Origin: Paraeggerthella hongkongensis
GTDB lineage: Bacteria; Actinomycetota; Coriobacteriia; Coriobacteriales; Eggerthellaceae
Length of the DNA: 64,000 nt
Direction: 5' to 3'
NCBI RefSeq assembly: GCF_003340345.1
Contig: NZ_PPTQ01000005.1
Location: 110,828-174,827, forward strand
Part shown: positions 16,722 through 25,801 of the stretch, piece after piece
Position numbering within the stretch: position 1 is the stretch's first letter
Layout: each line of letters opens with the position of its first letter
The notes under the pieces: model-generated
The model's input: only the letters and a program-made list of their open reading frames with translations
Databases searched by the model: none
What the model was told of the DNA's origin: nothing
Translations under genes and position numbers: made by a program

Positions 16722-18608
16722 ATGCCAAGGCTTCAAATCATGGATACCACCATCCGTGACGGCCAGCAAAGCCTATGGGCCACGCGTATGCAGATTGGCG
16801 ACATGCTGCCGATCCTGCCTAAAATGGACCGTGTCGGATACTGGGCCATCGAGTCGTGGGGCGGCGCGACGTTCGATACGTGCCTGCGCTTCCTCGACGA
16901 GAACCCGTGGGACCGCCTGCGCTCCATCAAGGCCAATACGCCCAACACGCCGCTCGCGATGCTTTCTCGCGGCCAGAACCTGGTGGGCTACAAGCATTAC
17001 TCGCGCGAAATCGTCAATCGCTTCATTAAGGCTGCCAACCGCAACGGCATCCACGTGTTTCGCGTGTTCGACGCGTTGAACGATATTCGCAACGTGATAG
17101 ACAACGCCGAAGCCATCAAGGAGTGCGGCGCGCATTTCGAAGGCGCCATCTCGTACACGATGTCGCCGGTTCACACTCTCGACAGTTTCCTTGACTACGG
17201 TCAGCAGCTCAAGGACCTGGGTGCGGACTCCATCTGCATCAAGGACATGGCCGGCATGCTCACGCCGTACCGCACCGAGCGCATGGTCAAGGCGTTCAAC
17301 GCCGAAATCGGCTTGCCGGTGCATATTCACTGCCACTATGTCGGCGGCATGGCGCCTGCCAACATCCTCAAGGCCGCCGAAGCCGGAGCCGCTATTGCGG
17401 ATACCGCGCATGCGCCGCTTGCGTTCGGCAACAGCCATCCGGCGGTGGAGATGATCGCAGCCGCGCTGCAGGAAAGCCGCTACGATACGGGTCTTGACCT
17501 TGACCTGCTGTTCGAGATCGCTGAATACTGGGAAGAGGTGCGCAAGCGCGGCCACTACAAGCGCGGCGTTTCCTCGCTCATTCACATGCAGGTGTACTCG
17601 CACCAGGTTCCGGGCGGCATGATGTCGAACCTGCTTTCGCAGCTCGAGGTGCAAAACGCCAGCGACCGCTTGCCGGAAGTCATGCGCGAGATCCCCAAGG
17701 TGCGCGCCGAAGTGGGCTATCCGCCGCTGGTTACCCCGATGTCGCAAATCGTGGGCACGCAGGCGGTGTTCAACGTGCTGACCGGCAAGCGCTGGGGCGT
17801 GGTTTCCAAGGAAATGAAGGATTACATCTGCGGCTACTACGGCAAGGCGCCGGGCCGCATGGACAAGGATATCGTGGCGAAGGTTGTCGGCAACTCGGCG
17901 ATGCTTCCGCCCGACGTGGCGCCCGGTTCCCTTGTGACGACCACGTTCGACGAGGTTGCCGCGGAAATCGGCGATCTTGCGAAGACGGAGGAGGACGTGC
18001 TCATGTACGCCCTGTTCCCGAACGAGGCGCGCACGTTCCTGAGCAAGCACCGCACATCCGAGAAAGTCGATTTCCTCATGGAGCAGGAGTCGAGCCAGAC
18101 CAAGGAGGACGATTACGTGGATATCAATCAGATTCGCGAGCTGGTTCGCGTTGCCGAGGAAAGCGGCGTCGGCGAGATCATCGTGGAGGAAGAGGGCGCC
18201 CGCATTGCCGTGCGCATGCCAAGCGCCATGTCCGCCGTGGCCGTGCAGCCTCAGGCTGTCCCGCAGGTTGCCGCCGCTCCGGCTGCGCCCGCAGCCGCTC
18301 CGGCCGAGGCTCCTGCCGAGAACAGCCGTCCGGCCGACTGGTACGCCGTTACGGCTCCCATGGTAGGTACGTTCTACACGTCTCCCGCGCCGGGCGAGCC
18401 GCCTTTCGTCCAGGTGGGCGACGAGGTGACTGCCAACCAGACGCTGTGCATCGTCGAAGCCATGAAGCTGATGAACGAGATCACGGCCGAGGAAATGGGC
18501 ACCGTTCGCGAGATCTGCCTTGAAGACGCCTCGCCGGTCGAGTTCGGCACGGTGCTGTTCTACGTCGAGCCCGTCAGCGAGCAGTCCAAGATTCCGGAGA
18601 CCGTGTAA
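16722..18608 (+). CDS. Pyruvate carboxylase-type carboxyltransferase with C-terminal biotinyl domain
   Basis: A 628-aa protein. Residues 1-450 form an HMGL-like carboxyltransferase: metal-binding start [12 protein letters not shown], the Lys region [12 protein letters not shown], metal-binding [11 protein letters not shown], and a conserved PycB/OadA-type C-terminal domain. Residues 465-505 resemble the N-terminus of AccB, and after a Pro/Ala linker residues 545-620 form a biotinyl domain with EAMKLMNE, where Lys is biotinylated. It overlaps accC by one base, so the two encode a two-subunit carboxylase. Pyruvate to oxaloacetate is the likeliest reaction; no OadB-type membrane subunit is adjacent, arguing against a sodium-pumping decarboxylase. 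A -10-like TATAAT lies at 16668-16673 and the Shine-Dalgarno is GAAGGGGG. Confidence 0.9.
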   Translation: MPRLQIMDTTIRDGQQSLWATRMQIGDMLPILPKMDRVGYWAIESWGGATFDTCLRFLDENPWDRLRSIKANTPNTPLAMLSRGQNLVGYKHYSREIVNRFIKAANRNGIHVFRVFDALNDIRNVIDNAEAIKECGAHFEGAISYTMSPVHTLDSFLDYGQQLKDLGADSICIKDMAGMLTPYRTERMVKAFNAEIGLPVHIHCHYVGGMAPANILKAAEAGAAIADTAHAPLAFGNSHPAVEMIAAALQESRYDTGLDLDLLFEIAEYWEEVRKRGHYKRGVSSLIHMQVYSHQVPGGMMSNLLSQLEVQNASDRLPEVMREIPKVRAEVGYPPLVTPMSQIVGTQAVFNVLTGKRWGVVSKEMKDYICGYYGKAPGRMDKDIVAKVVGNSAMLPPDVAPGSLVTTTFDEVAAEIGDLAKTEEDVLMYALFPNEARTFLSKHRTSEKVDFLMEQESSQTKEDDYVDINQIRELVRVAEESGVGEIIVEEEGARIAVRMPSAMSAVAVQPQAVPQVAAAPAAPAAAPAEAPAENSRPADWYAVTAPMVGTFYTSPAPGEPPFVQVGDEVTANQTLCIVEAMKLMNEITAEEMGTVREICLEDASPVEFGTVLFYVEPVSEQSKIPETV

Positions 18609-19960
18609 TGTTCAAGAAGATCCTCATAGCAAACCGCGGCGAGGTGGCGCTGCGCGTCATGCGCGCTTGCAAGGAGCTGGGGGTGAAGACGGTTGCGGTC
18701 TACTCGACCGAGGACGCCGACACCTATCCCGTGCAATACGCTGACGAAGCCGTATGCATCGGCCCTGCTCAAGCGAACAAGAGCTACCTGGTGATGCCCA
18801 GCATCATCGCTGCTGCAAAAAACACCGGAGCCGAGGCTATCCACCCCGGTTACGGATTCTTGGCCGAAAACGCCGATTTTGCTCGCGCCTGCGTCGACAA
18901 CGACCTGGTGTTCATCGGCCCTGCGGCCGATTGCATCGAGCGCATGGGCGACAAGAGCTCCGCGCGCGAGACCATGAAGTCGTGCGGCGTGCCCACCGTT
19001 CCCGGCTCGGATGGCTGCATCGATACGGCGACCGAAGCCAAGGCTTTCGCCGACTCCGTGGGCTACCCCGTGCTCATCAAGGCAACGGCCGGCGGCGGCG
19101 GCAAGGGCATGCGCGAGGTGCACGACCCCGCCGAACTGGAAGCCCAGTACCAGGCCGCTCGTACCGAAGCGGGCGCTGCGTTCGGCAACGACGGCGTGTA
19201 CCTGGAGAAGCTGGTGCTGCGTCCGCGCCACGTCGAGGTGCAGGTGCTGGCCGACGACTTCGGCAACCACATTGCGCTGTGCGAGCGAGACTGCTCCGTG
19301 CAGCGCCGTCACCAGAAGCTCATCGAGGAAGCGCCCTCTCCGGCGCTGACCGAAGATCTGCGTCGCGCCATGGGCGTTGCGGCCATCAAGGCCGTGCGCG
19401 CCGTGGACTACCGCAACGCGGGCACCATCGAGTTTTTGCTCGACACCGACGGTCGCTTCTACTTCATGGAGATGAACACGCGCGTGCAGGTGGAGCATCC
19501 CGTCACGGAGGAGATCACCGGTACCGACATCATCAAAGAGCAGTTGCGCATTGCGTCGGGCGAGCCTATGAGCTGCGCTTCCCGTGCGCCGTTCACGCCG
19601 CAAGGCCATGCGATCGAGTTCCGCATCAACGCGGAGGATCCGGAGCACGGCTTCCGTCCGTGCCCGGGCAACGTGACGAAGTTCGAGGCTCCTTCGGGCC
19701 CCGGCGTTCGCGTGGAAAGCTACGTTCGCACGGGCTCTCGCATCTCCCCGTACTACGATTCGCTTGTTGCCAAGCTTATCGTGCATGGGCAGGATCGCGA
19801 GGAAGCTTTGGCGCGCGGTCGTCGCGCCCTTGACGAGTTCGTCATCGAGGGCATCCAAACCACCATACCGTTCCATCGCCGCGTTTTGGAGAACGCTGTG
19901 TTCTGCGCGGGCGATGCGACAACCGATTTTATCGAAACCCAGATGGGAGATGTGCTATGA
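18608..19960 (+). CDS. accC: Biotin carboxylase subunit
   Basis: A 450-aa ATP-grasp enzyme that carboxylates the biotin of its partner. Visible are the N-terminal [14 protein letters not shown], the Gly-rich ATP loop GGGGKGM, the [14 protein letters not shown] metal/ATP motif and the C-terminal domain. Length is exactly that of AccC. It starts within the stop of the carboxyltransferase gene and ends with an ATGA overlap with the Asp23 gene. No accA or accD lies in the window, so it probably serves the pyruvate carboxylase type partner and possibly acetyl-CoA carboxylase too. Confidence 0.95.
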   Translation: MFKKILIANRGEVALRVMRACKELGVKTVAVYSTEDADTYPVQYADEAVCIGPAQANKSYLVMPSIIAAAKNTGAEAIHPGYGFLAENADFARACVDNDLVFIGPAADCIERMGDKSSARETMKSCGVPTVPGSDGCIDTATEAKAFADSVGYPVLIKATAGGGGKGMREVHDPAELEAQYQAARTEAGAAFGNDGVYLEKLVLRPRHVEVQVLADDFGNHIALCERDCSVQRRHQKLIEEAPSPALTEDLRRAMGVAAIKAVRAVDYRNAGTIEFLLDTDGRFYFMEMNTRVQVEHPVTEEITGTDIIKEQLRIASGEPMSCASRAPFTPQGHAIEFRINAEDPEHGFRPCPGNVTKFEAPSGPGVRVESYVRTGSRISPYYDSLVAKLIVHGQDREEALARGRRALDEFVIEGIQTTIPFHRRVLENAVFCAGDATTDFIETQMGDVL

Positions 19961-20304
19961 CGGAATTGAATCTTGATGGCATGGCGCTTGCGCCGGGCGT
20001 CGTCGAGACCATCGTGTCCATAGCCGCCAACGAGGTTGACGGCGTTGCCTCGGTCGGTCCTTCGGCAACGAGCAGCCTTCGCTCGGTGTTCGCGGGCAAG
20101 CCCTCGACGCAAGGCATCGAGGTCGCGATCGACGAAGACGACAAACTGCAGGTTTCCGTGCGTGTCGACGTGTACTACGGCTACGTGCTGCCCGATCTTG
20201 CCGCCAACTTGCGCAAGGCCATCGCTGATGCGGTGTCCAGCCAGGTGGGAGCAAGCGTGGCTTCCGTTGACGTGTACATCGACGGCATTCAGTTCGCTCG
20301 CTAA
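19957..20304 (+). CDS. Asp23/Gls24 family envelope stress protein
   Basis: A 115-aa single-domain protein: the [25 protein letters not shown] start, a central beta region [15 protein letters not shown] and an ending [10 protein letters not shown] are diagnostic of the family. Members are membrane-associated or cytosolic and linked to envelope stress. The order accC-Asp23-nusB is conserved across Gram-positive bacteria, which supports the call. It overlaps accC by four bases. Confidence 0.92.
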   Translation: MTELNLDGMALAPGVVETIVSIAANEVDGVASVGPSATSSLRSVFAGKPSTQGIEVAIDEDDKLQVSVRVDVYYGYVLPDLAANLRKAIADAVSSQVGASVASVDVYIDGIQFAR

Positions 20305-20328
20305 GCAGCGGAGGTTTCAGGTACATTT

Positions 20329-20916
20329 ATGGCTGCCAAACGACATGAACGCACGCACGCACGCCGCGTTGCGCTGCAGGTGCTCTACACAAGCGAAATT
20401 ACCGACGAGTCGCCGGCGGCTATCGCCGAAGGTGACGCGCGCTTGACCGACGACGGGTTCTTGCCCGATTACGCGCTGTCCCTTATCAGGGGGGTGGAAG
20501 CGCATCGTTGTGCAATCGACGACCATCTGGTGGCAACGTCCGAGAACTGGTCGCTCAACCGCATGCCCATCGTCGACCGCTCCATTCTGCGTCTTGCGAC
20601 GTACGAGATGATGTACGTGGAAGACGTGCCGACTTCGGTCAGCATTAACGAGGCCGTTGAGCTGGCTAAAGACTTCGGCGGCGAAGACGAATCTCCGCGT
20701 TTCGTCAACGGTGTGCTCGGCCGCATTGCAAAGCGTCTTGACGGCGTGGAGGACGCGGCGGGCGATTCCGCAGGCGAGCCTGCGGAGGAGGAGCCGTCCT
20801 CGAAGGCTTCCGCAACGGTGCCCGCTGATGCGGAAGCCGTGCCGGCTCCCGTTTTCGAAGCGCCTGTTGAAGAGGTGGCTGCACCGTGCGTTGCTTCGGA
20901 GGCTTCGAATGCCTAA
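20329..20916 (+). CDS. nusB: Transcription antitermination factor NusB with acidic C-terminal extension
   Basis: A 195-aa protein whose first ~140 residues are a complete NusB: RTHARRVALQVLYTSEI, the VDRSILRLATYEMMY core and SINEAVELAKDFGGEDESPRF ending in VNGVLGRI. It binds rRNA boxA with NusE and promotes antitermination. The last ~55 residues are an Ala/Glu/Pro-rich acidic tail not found in typical NusB (about 140 aa). Its stop overlaps the start of xseB. Confidence 0.94.
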   Translation: MAAKRHERTHARRVALQVLYTSEITDESPAAIAEGDARLTDDGFLPDYALSLIRGVEAHRCAIDDHLVATSENWSLNRMPIVDRSILRLATYEMMYVEDVPTSVSINEAVELAKDFGGEDESPRFVNGVLGRIAKRLDGVEDAAGDSAGEPAEEEPSSKASATVPADAEAVPAPVFEAPVEEVAAPCVASEASNA

Positions 20917-21196
20917 CGAAGGCTACCAGACGTTCGAGGACGTGAAGTCTCGCCTCGATCAGATCGTCGATGCGGTGAGCGACGAGTCGCTGCCGCTTGA
21001 CGAAGCTCTGGCCCTGTACGAAGAAGCAGTGGGCTTGGGCTTGCGCGCAAGCGACTTGCTTGAAGAGAATATAGAGGCGCAGCGCGCGGCCGACCAGGCC
21101 GAAGGCGATGCAGCCGAAACGGCGGGAGCAGCCGCTCCCGCCGAACCTGTCGCCGATCCCTCTGACGCAAGTCCGAGCGATCCTGCTACGGCTTGA
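20909..21196 (+). CDS. xseB: Exodeoxyribonuclease VII small subunit
   Basis: A 95-aa protein whose first ~60 residues have the XseB helical-hairpin pattern: QTFEDVKSRLDQIVDAV, a short turn with LPLDEALALYEEAVGL, then the second helix. The remainder is an Ala/Pro/Asp-rich tail. It starts at ATG 20909 inside the end of nusB. The large subunit gene xseA, normally adjacent, is not in this operon and must be elsewhere or absent. dxs follows 19 bp later. Confidence 0.88.
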   Translation: MPNEGYQTFEDVKSRLDQIVDAVSDESLPLDEALALYEEAVGLGLRASDLLEENIEAQRAADQAEGDAAETAGAAAPAEPVADPSDASPSDPATA

Positions 21197-21215
21197 TGCT
21201 TGAAAGGCACGCTGC

Positions 21216-23096
21216 ATGAACGAGAAGCGTATTCTGGACATAGTATCGTCTCCTGCAGATTTGAAGCTCCTGAATAACGAGGAGCTTTCTATTCTTGCGC
21301 AGGAGATCCGCGAGGAGATCATCACGGTGACGTCGGATACCGGCGGTCACGTGGCTTCGTCGTTGGGCGCGGTGGAGATCATTTTGGCGGCGCACAGCAT
21401 GTTGGACTGCCCTCATGACAAGCTGGTTTTCGACGTGGGGCATCAGGCGTATGCGCACAAATTGGTGACGGGTCGGCTTGAGGAGTTCGGCACCCTGCGT
21501 ACGTACGGGGGCCTGTCCGGCTTCCCGAAGCCGGGTGAAAGCCCGTACGACGTGCATCCGTCCGGTCATGCTTCCGACTCGCTTTCCGTAGCGTTGGGCT
21601 TGGCCGAGGCGCGCGATCTGGCGGGCGGAACCGAGAAGATCGTGGCGGTCATCGGCGATGCGGCGCTTGCCGGCGGCATGGCCTTCGAGGCGCTCAACAA
21701 CATTGGGCAAGCGCAAACGCCCCTGGTCATCATCTTGAACGACAACGAGATGTCCATTTCTCGCAACGTGGGCGCGCTCATGAAGCACCTGGGGTACATG
21801 CGTGCGTCCACGCAGTATCGTCAAACGCGCGACAGCGTGCAGGAGGTGCTGGAAAGCGGCGGCCCGTTCAGCAACGCCTTGGCTAAGTTCGGCCGCAACG
21901 TGAAAGAGTCCATGAAGCAGTTCATCATCCCTCGTTCGATGATGTTCGAGCAGCTGGGCATCTTGTGCACCGCTCCCATCGACGGGCACGACATCGGGCT
22001 GCTCAAGGAAACGCTGGCCGCGGTGCTCGCCACCGACGGTCCGGCGCTCATCCACGTGGTCACGCGCAAGGGCGCGGGCTACGAGCCCGCGGTTCGCAAC
22101 CCCGAGAAGTTCCACGGCATCGCGCCGTTCGACATCGCCACGGGCGAAGTGAAGAAGAAGCCCGCCTCCGCTCCGTCGTATACGAGCGTGTTCGGCAAGG
22201 CGCTTGTGAAGGAAGCTCGCCGCGACGATCGCATCGTCGCCATCACGGCCGCCATGCAGGGGGGGACGGGTCTGGACGGGTTCGCTCAGGAGTTCCCCGA
22301 TCGTTTCGTGGACGCCGGCATAGCAGAAGAGCATGCGGTGGGTCTGGCCAGCGGTTTGGCGCTTGGCGGCCAGAAGCCCGTTATTGCCGTGTACTCGACT
22401 TTTTTGCAGCGTGCAATCGATCAGATGATCATCAACAACGCTCTGCCGAACCTCGATGTGGTGTTCGCCATCGACCGCGCCGGCGTGGTGGGGGAGGATG
22501 GCCCCACGCACCACGGCATGTTCGATCTGGTGTACACCCGCATGGTCCCCAACATGAGGGTGCTTGCGCCTTCGGACGAGGCCGAGTTGGTTCATGCGCT
22601 TCATACGGCGCTGGCACTGGGCGGTCCCTTCGCCATTCGCTATCCGCGCGGCGCAGCCGAGGGCGTCGAGCTTCCCGAAGAGCCTCTGGTGCTTGAAGAG
22701 GGCAGGGCCCGCGTTATTCGCGAAGGCCGCGACGTGGCCGTCCTTGCGTTCGGGCGCATGGTTTCGCGCGCGCTCGGGGCCGCCGATTTGCTGGCGGACC
22801 GGGGCATCGACGCGCGCGTGGTGGACATGCGCTGGGCCAAGCCGCTCGATGTCGACGAGATCGCGCGCGCTGCAGACACGAAGCTGGTGGTCACGGTTGA
22901 GGGCGGCGTGCTTGCGGGCGGCGTCGGCGAAGGCGTGTTGGGCGAGATGGCGCGCATGGGTCGCATCGCCCCCACCCTTAACCTGGGCATCCCCGATCGC
23001 TATATCCAGCAAGGTGGATCCAACGCGCTTCTGCACGATTTGGGCTTGGACCCGGAAGGTATCGCGGACTCTATCGAGAAGCGTTTGCAGGGGTAG
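21216..23096 (+). CDS. dxs: 1-Deoxy-D-xylulose-5-phosphate synthase
   Basis: A 626-aa thiamine-diphosphate enzyme for the first step of the MEP isoprenoid pathway. Seen are HVASSLGAVE near the start, the ThDP/Mg motif GDAALAGGMAFEALN...NDNEMSIS, the catalytic Glu region DAGIAEEHAVGLASG and the C-terminal transketolase domain. Length is typical. It closes the operon that begins with the carboxyltransferase; nusB-xseB-dxs linkage is common. Confidence 0.97.
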   Translation: MNEKRILDIVSSPADLKLLNNEELSILAQEIREEIITVTSDTGGHVASSLGAVEIILAAHSMLDCPHDKLVFDVGHQAYAHKLVTGRLEEFGTLRTYGGLSGFPKPGESPYDVHPSGHASDSLSVALGLAEARDLAGGTEKIVAVIGDAALAGGMAFEALNNIGQAQTPLVIILNDNEMSISRNVGALMKHLGYMRASTQYRQTRDSVQEVLESGGPFSNALAKFGRNVKESMKQFIIPRSMMFEQLGILCTAPIDGHDIGLLKETLAAVLATDGPALIHVVTRKGAGYEPAVRNPEKFHGIAPFDIATGEVKKKPASAPSYTSVFGKALVKEARRDDRIVAITAAMQGGTGLDGFAQEFPDRFVDAGIAEEHAVGLASGLALGGQKPVIAVYSTFLQRAIDQMIINNALPNLDVVFAIDRAGVVGEDGPTHHGMFDLVYTRMVPNMRVLAPSDEAELVHALHTALALGGPFAIRYPRGAAEGVELPEEPLVLEEGRARVIREGRDVAVLAFGRMVSRALGAADLLADRGIDARVVDMRWAKPLDVDEIARAADTKLVVTVEGGVLAGGVGEGVLGEMARMGRIAPTLNLGIPDRYIQQGGSNALLHDLGLDPEGIADSIEKRLQG

Positions 23097-23190
23097 GGAA
23101 ACTTTACCTGCATTTGATCTTTTCTTTGCAAAGTCCTGATATCGTTCTTGTGGCGTTTCTGCATGGCGTTTTCAGGTGAAAGGGCTTTTC

Positions 23191-24243
23191 ATGAACTACG
23201 ATTTTGGGGCGTTCATCGCCGCGTTTTGCAGCGATCCCGTCCTTGCGCTCATCGTGCTTCTGACGTTGGGCGCCACGGTGGTCAACGGCGCGACCGACGC
23301 GCCGAACGCCATCGCCACGGTCGTGGGAACGAAGGCGATGAAGCCGACTCCGGCTATCGCGATGGCCGCCGTATGCAACTTCATCGGCTTGGCCGCCATC
23401 ACGATGATTTCCTCTGCGGTTGCCATGACCATTTTCAAAATGGTCGATTTCGGGGGCAACAACCATGCGGCGCTCGTTGCGCTTGCGGCCGCTATGGTGG
23501 CCATTATCGTCTGGGGCGTGGCCGCGTGGTACTTCGGCATACCTACGTCGCAGAGCCATTCGCTCATCGCCGGCATCACCGGCGCGGCCATCGCGCTGCA
23601 GGGAGGCTTGGCTGGTGTTAACGGCGACGAGTGGATGAAGGTGGTGTACGGCCTGGTCATATCTACCGTTTTGGGTTTTGGAACCGGCTGGCTGTTCACG
23701 CGCTTGATAAAAGTGGCCTGCAGGGGCGCCGAACGCACCAAGGCGAATTCGTTCTTCAAGTGGGCCCAGATTGTTTCTGGCGCGGGCGTGGCCGTTTTGC
23801 ACGGCGCGCAAGATGGGCAGAAGTTCTTGTCGCTGTGCATGCTCGGCATCATGCTGGCTATGGACGGCGTGGCGTACTCCGATGTGGAATTCCCCATGTG
23901 GCTGATCCTTCTTGTTTCCATGACCATGGCTCTCGGAACGGCCGTAGGGGGTAAGAAGATCATCAAATCGGTTGGCATGAACATGGTGAAGATGGAGCAG
24001 TACCAGGGATTCTCGGCTTGCCTGTCCGCATGCTTCTGCATTGGGTTGGCTACGTTCACCGGCTTGCCCGTATCCACCACGCACACCAAGACCACGGCCA
24101 TCATGGGCGTTGGCGCCGAGAAAAGCCTGCGTACGGTGAAGTGGGGCCTTGCCGGCAAGATGGTGCTCACCTGGGTGCTCACGTTCCCCGGCTGCGGCCT
24201 GCTCGCCTTCGGCTTCACGCATCTGTTCCTGATGGTCTTCTAA
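23191..24243 (+). CDS. PiT family inorganic phosphate transporter
   Basis: A 350-aa membrane protein with two inverted PiT halves. The first signature GATDAPNAIATVVGTKAM is in the N-terminal third; the second, PVSTTHTKTTAIMGVG, is near the C-terminus. About ten membrane segments are visible. It imports phosphate-metal complexes with a cation. Start ATG 23191 is preferred because GAAAGGG precedes it; GTG 23176 is in frame but overlaps that site. No DUF47 (PhoU-like) partner gene is adjacent. Confidence 0.93.
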   Translation: MNYDFGAFIAAFCSDPVLALIVLLTLGATVVNGATDAPNAIATVVGTKAMKPTPAIAMAAVCNFIGLAAITMISSAVAMTIFKMVDFGGNNHAALVALAAAMVAIIVWGVAAWYFGIPTSQSHSLIAGITGAAIALQGGLAGVNGDEWMKVVYGLVISTVLGFGTGWLFTRLIKVACRGAERTKANSFFKWAQIVSGAGVAVLHGAQDGQKFLSLCMLGIMLAMDGVAYSDVEFPMWLILLVSMTMALGTAVGGKKIIKSVGMNMVKMEQYQGFSACLSACFCIGLATFTGLPVSTTHTKTTAIMGVGAEKSLRTVKWGLAGKMVLTWVLTFPGCGLLAFGFTHLFLMVF

Positions 24244-24255
24244 GCGGCAGGTAAG

Positions 24256-24310
24256 ACAAGGCAAGGAAGCGGGTTTGGCAAGGTTCGCCTGCGCTCCCTT
24301 GCCTTGTTTC
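24256..24310. terminator. Terminator between the PiT gene and the GNAT gene
   Basis: ACAAGGCAAGG pairs with CCTTGCCTTGT around a 30-base loop and is followed by TTTC. It lies between convergent genes and could serve both. Confidence 0.65.
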
Positions 24311-24325
24311 GCGCTCGCGGCGACG

Positions 24326-24853
24326 TCAGGCGGGGAGAACCGCGCGCTCCATGATGTAATCGTCCATGACGAACCCGTTGCCGATATCGGTTTCCACCGC
24401 GTCGATCGTTTTGAACCCTTTGCCCAGATAAGCTCGGACGCCCAGGTCGTTATGCTTGTTGACCGTCAGGTACAACGCGCTCAACCCGCGTTCGCGCGCC
24501 AGCTGATCGTAGAACGCGATGGTGCGCGACGCGAATCCGCAACCGCGCTCCTTGGCAAGCAGGTAGATTTTCGATATGAAGTAGCGGTTCGTTTCCGCTT
24601 CCACGCGGCCTCCCGTGTACCCCACGATGCGTCCGTCGTCTTCTGCATGCAGGAACCAGTATTCATAGGCATGCTCGCGCATGTCCCGCTCGATGGCGCT
24701 GAGGCTTTGGAACTGCTCCACCATGTAATCCGTCTGCTCGGGGCCGATGATGGCGGGCCAGTACTCGTGCCAGATCTCATCTGCCAGGGTTGCTAGCAGG
24801 GCGCGATCTTCGTCTGACGTTACCGGTGCGAATGCGACGTTCGTTGCTCCCAT
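24326..24853 (-). CDS. GNAT family N-acetyltransferase
   Basis: A 175-aa acetyl-CoA-dependent acetyltransferase. The fold is recognisable from the central strand GRIVGYTGG, the strand YFISKIYLLAKERGCGFASR (acetyl-CoA pyrophosphate loop), and the terminal ALYLTVNKHNDLGVRAYLGKGF. Start ATG 24853 follows AAAGGA. The acceptor substrate is unknown. It is a single-gene unit convergent with the phosphate transporter. Confidence 0.88.
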   Translation of the reverse strand: MGATNVAFAPVTSDEDRALLATLADEIWHEYWPAIIGPEQTDYMVEQFQSLSAIERDMREHAYEYWFLHAEDDGRIVGYTGGRVEAETNRYFISKIYLLAKERGCGFASRTIAFYDQLARERGLSALYLTVNKHNDLGVRAYLGKGFKTIDAVETDIGNGFVMDDYIMERAVLPA

Positions 24854-25040
24854 GGCGTTCCTTTCTGCGCGACGGTATGCTCGCGGTGTTCATGTAGGCT
24901 GGTTTGCATTGTAACGCTGATGCTTCTCCTTTGTTGAAAGACCTCTTCGAATTCGTCGACGGCGGCGTCCTTGCTGCGGCGGTTGAGCCGATGAAGATAT
25001 GGATGTTCGTCGAAGGACGGGCGACATCCTAGCAGCACGC

Positions 25041-25068
25041 TTGCGTTTTGATGCTAACGATATATAAT
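25041..25068 (+). promoter_or_regulatory. Promoter of the Fur-family gene
   Basis: -35 TTGCGT and -10 TATAAT with a 16-bp spacer, ending 27 bp before the ATG at 25095. The -10 region runs into an AT-rich imperfect dyad (TATAATCCTATTTAAT) that loosely resembles Fur/PerR boxes, so autoregulation is possible. Confidence 0.55.
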
Positions 25069-25094
25069 CCTATTTAATCAAACGTATAGTTACC

Positions 25095-25541
25095 ATGAAA
25101 CGGCAGGTACGCATCATGTCTTCCTCGACTGTCGAAAAGCAGGAACGCGCGACTACGCGCAACACTATTCAGCGAGCGCTTGTTTTAGAAGCGGTGCAGT
25201 CGCTGTGCAATCATCCCACGTCGGCCGATGTGTACGAGGTCGTCCGCGAAAAGCACCCCAATATCTCGCGCGCCACGGTGTATCGCAACTTGGGCGTACT
25301 GGCGAATCGCGGCGAAGTGTTGCGGGTGGAGGTTCCCAACGGCGCTGATCGCTATGATTTCCGCAACAAGCCCCATTACCATGCGAAGTGCCGCGTGTGC
25401 GGCGGCGTATTCGACATCGAGATGCCGCATCTTGACGACTTGGCCGCCCAGGTGCAAGACGCTCATGGCTTTGCTATCGAGGGCCACGAGATCATCTTCG
25501 ACGGCGTATGCGCAACGTGTCGGGCGGCGCACGCGAACTGA
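25095..25541 (+). CDS. Fur-family metalloregulator (Fur/PerR type)
   Basis: A 148-aa winged-helix regulator. The DNA-binding part has NTIQRALVLEAV, HPTSADVYEVV and NISRATVYRNLGVLANRGEV. The dimerisation part has the His-rich KPHYHAKCRVCGG and a second CxxC (CATC), giving a structural zinc site. Whether it senses iron, peroxide or another metal cannot be decided by eye. ATG 25095 or ATG 25116 (MSSSTVEK) may be the start. Directly upstream AT-rich dyads could be its operator. Confidence 0.93.
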   Translation: MKRQVRIMSSSTVEKQERATTRNTIQRALVLEAVQSLCNHPTSADVYEVVREKHPNISRATVYRNLGVLANRGEVLRVEVPNGADRYDFRNKPHYHAKCRVCGGVFDIEMPHLDDLAAQVQDAHGFAIEGHEIIFDGVCATCRAAHAN

Positions 25542-25801
25542 GCGTGCCGCTTGCGGGCAAGAAGCGTGTTTTGCTCGTAAATATCGCGTAAGACGCTAAA
25601 AAGAACGTAGTGCGTTCATAAGCCTATGCTATACTAATTCAGCTTATAGGGCAGTCCTGTAAGCGCATAGCAATGTAGGCCCCCGAGACATGTTTTGTTA
25701 CACAGCTCGGCACACGCGTTTTCGTGCAGAGCGGACATGGTGCACGTAGCAATCAATCATGACGAAGGGTCCCCGATTAGAAGAATTGAAAGGGGTCCGT
25801 T

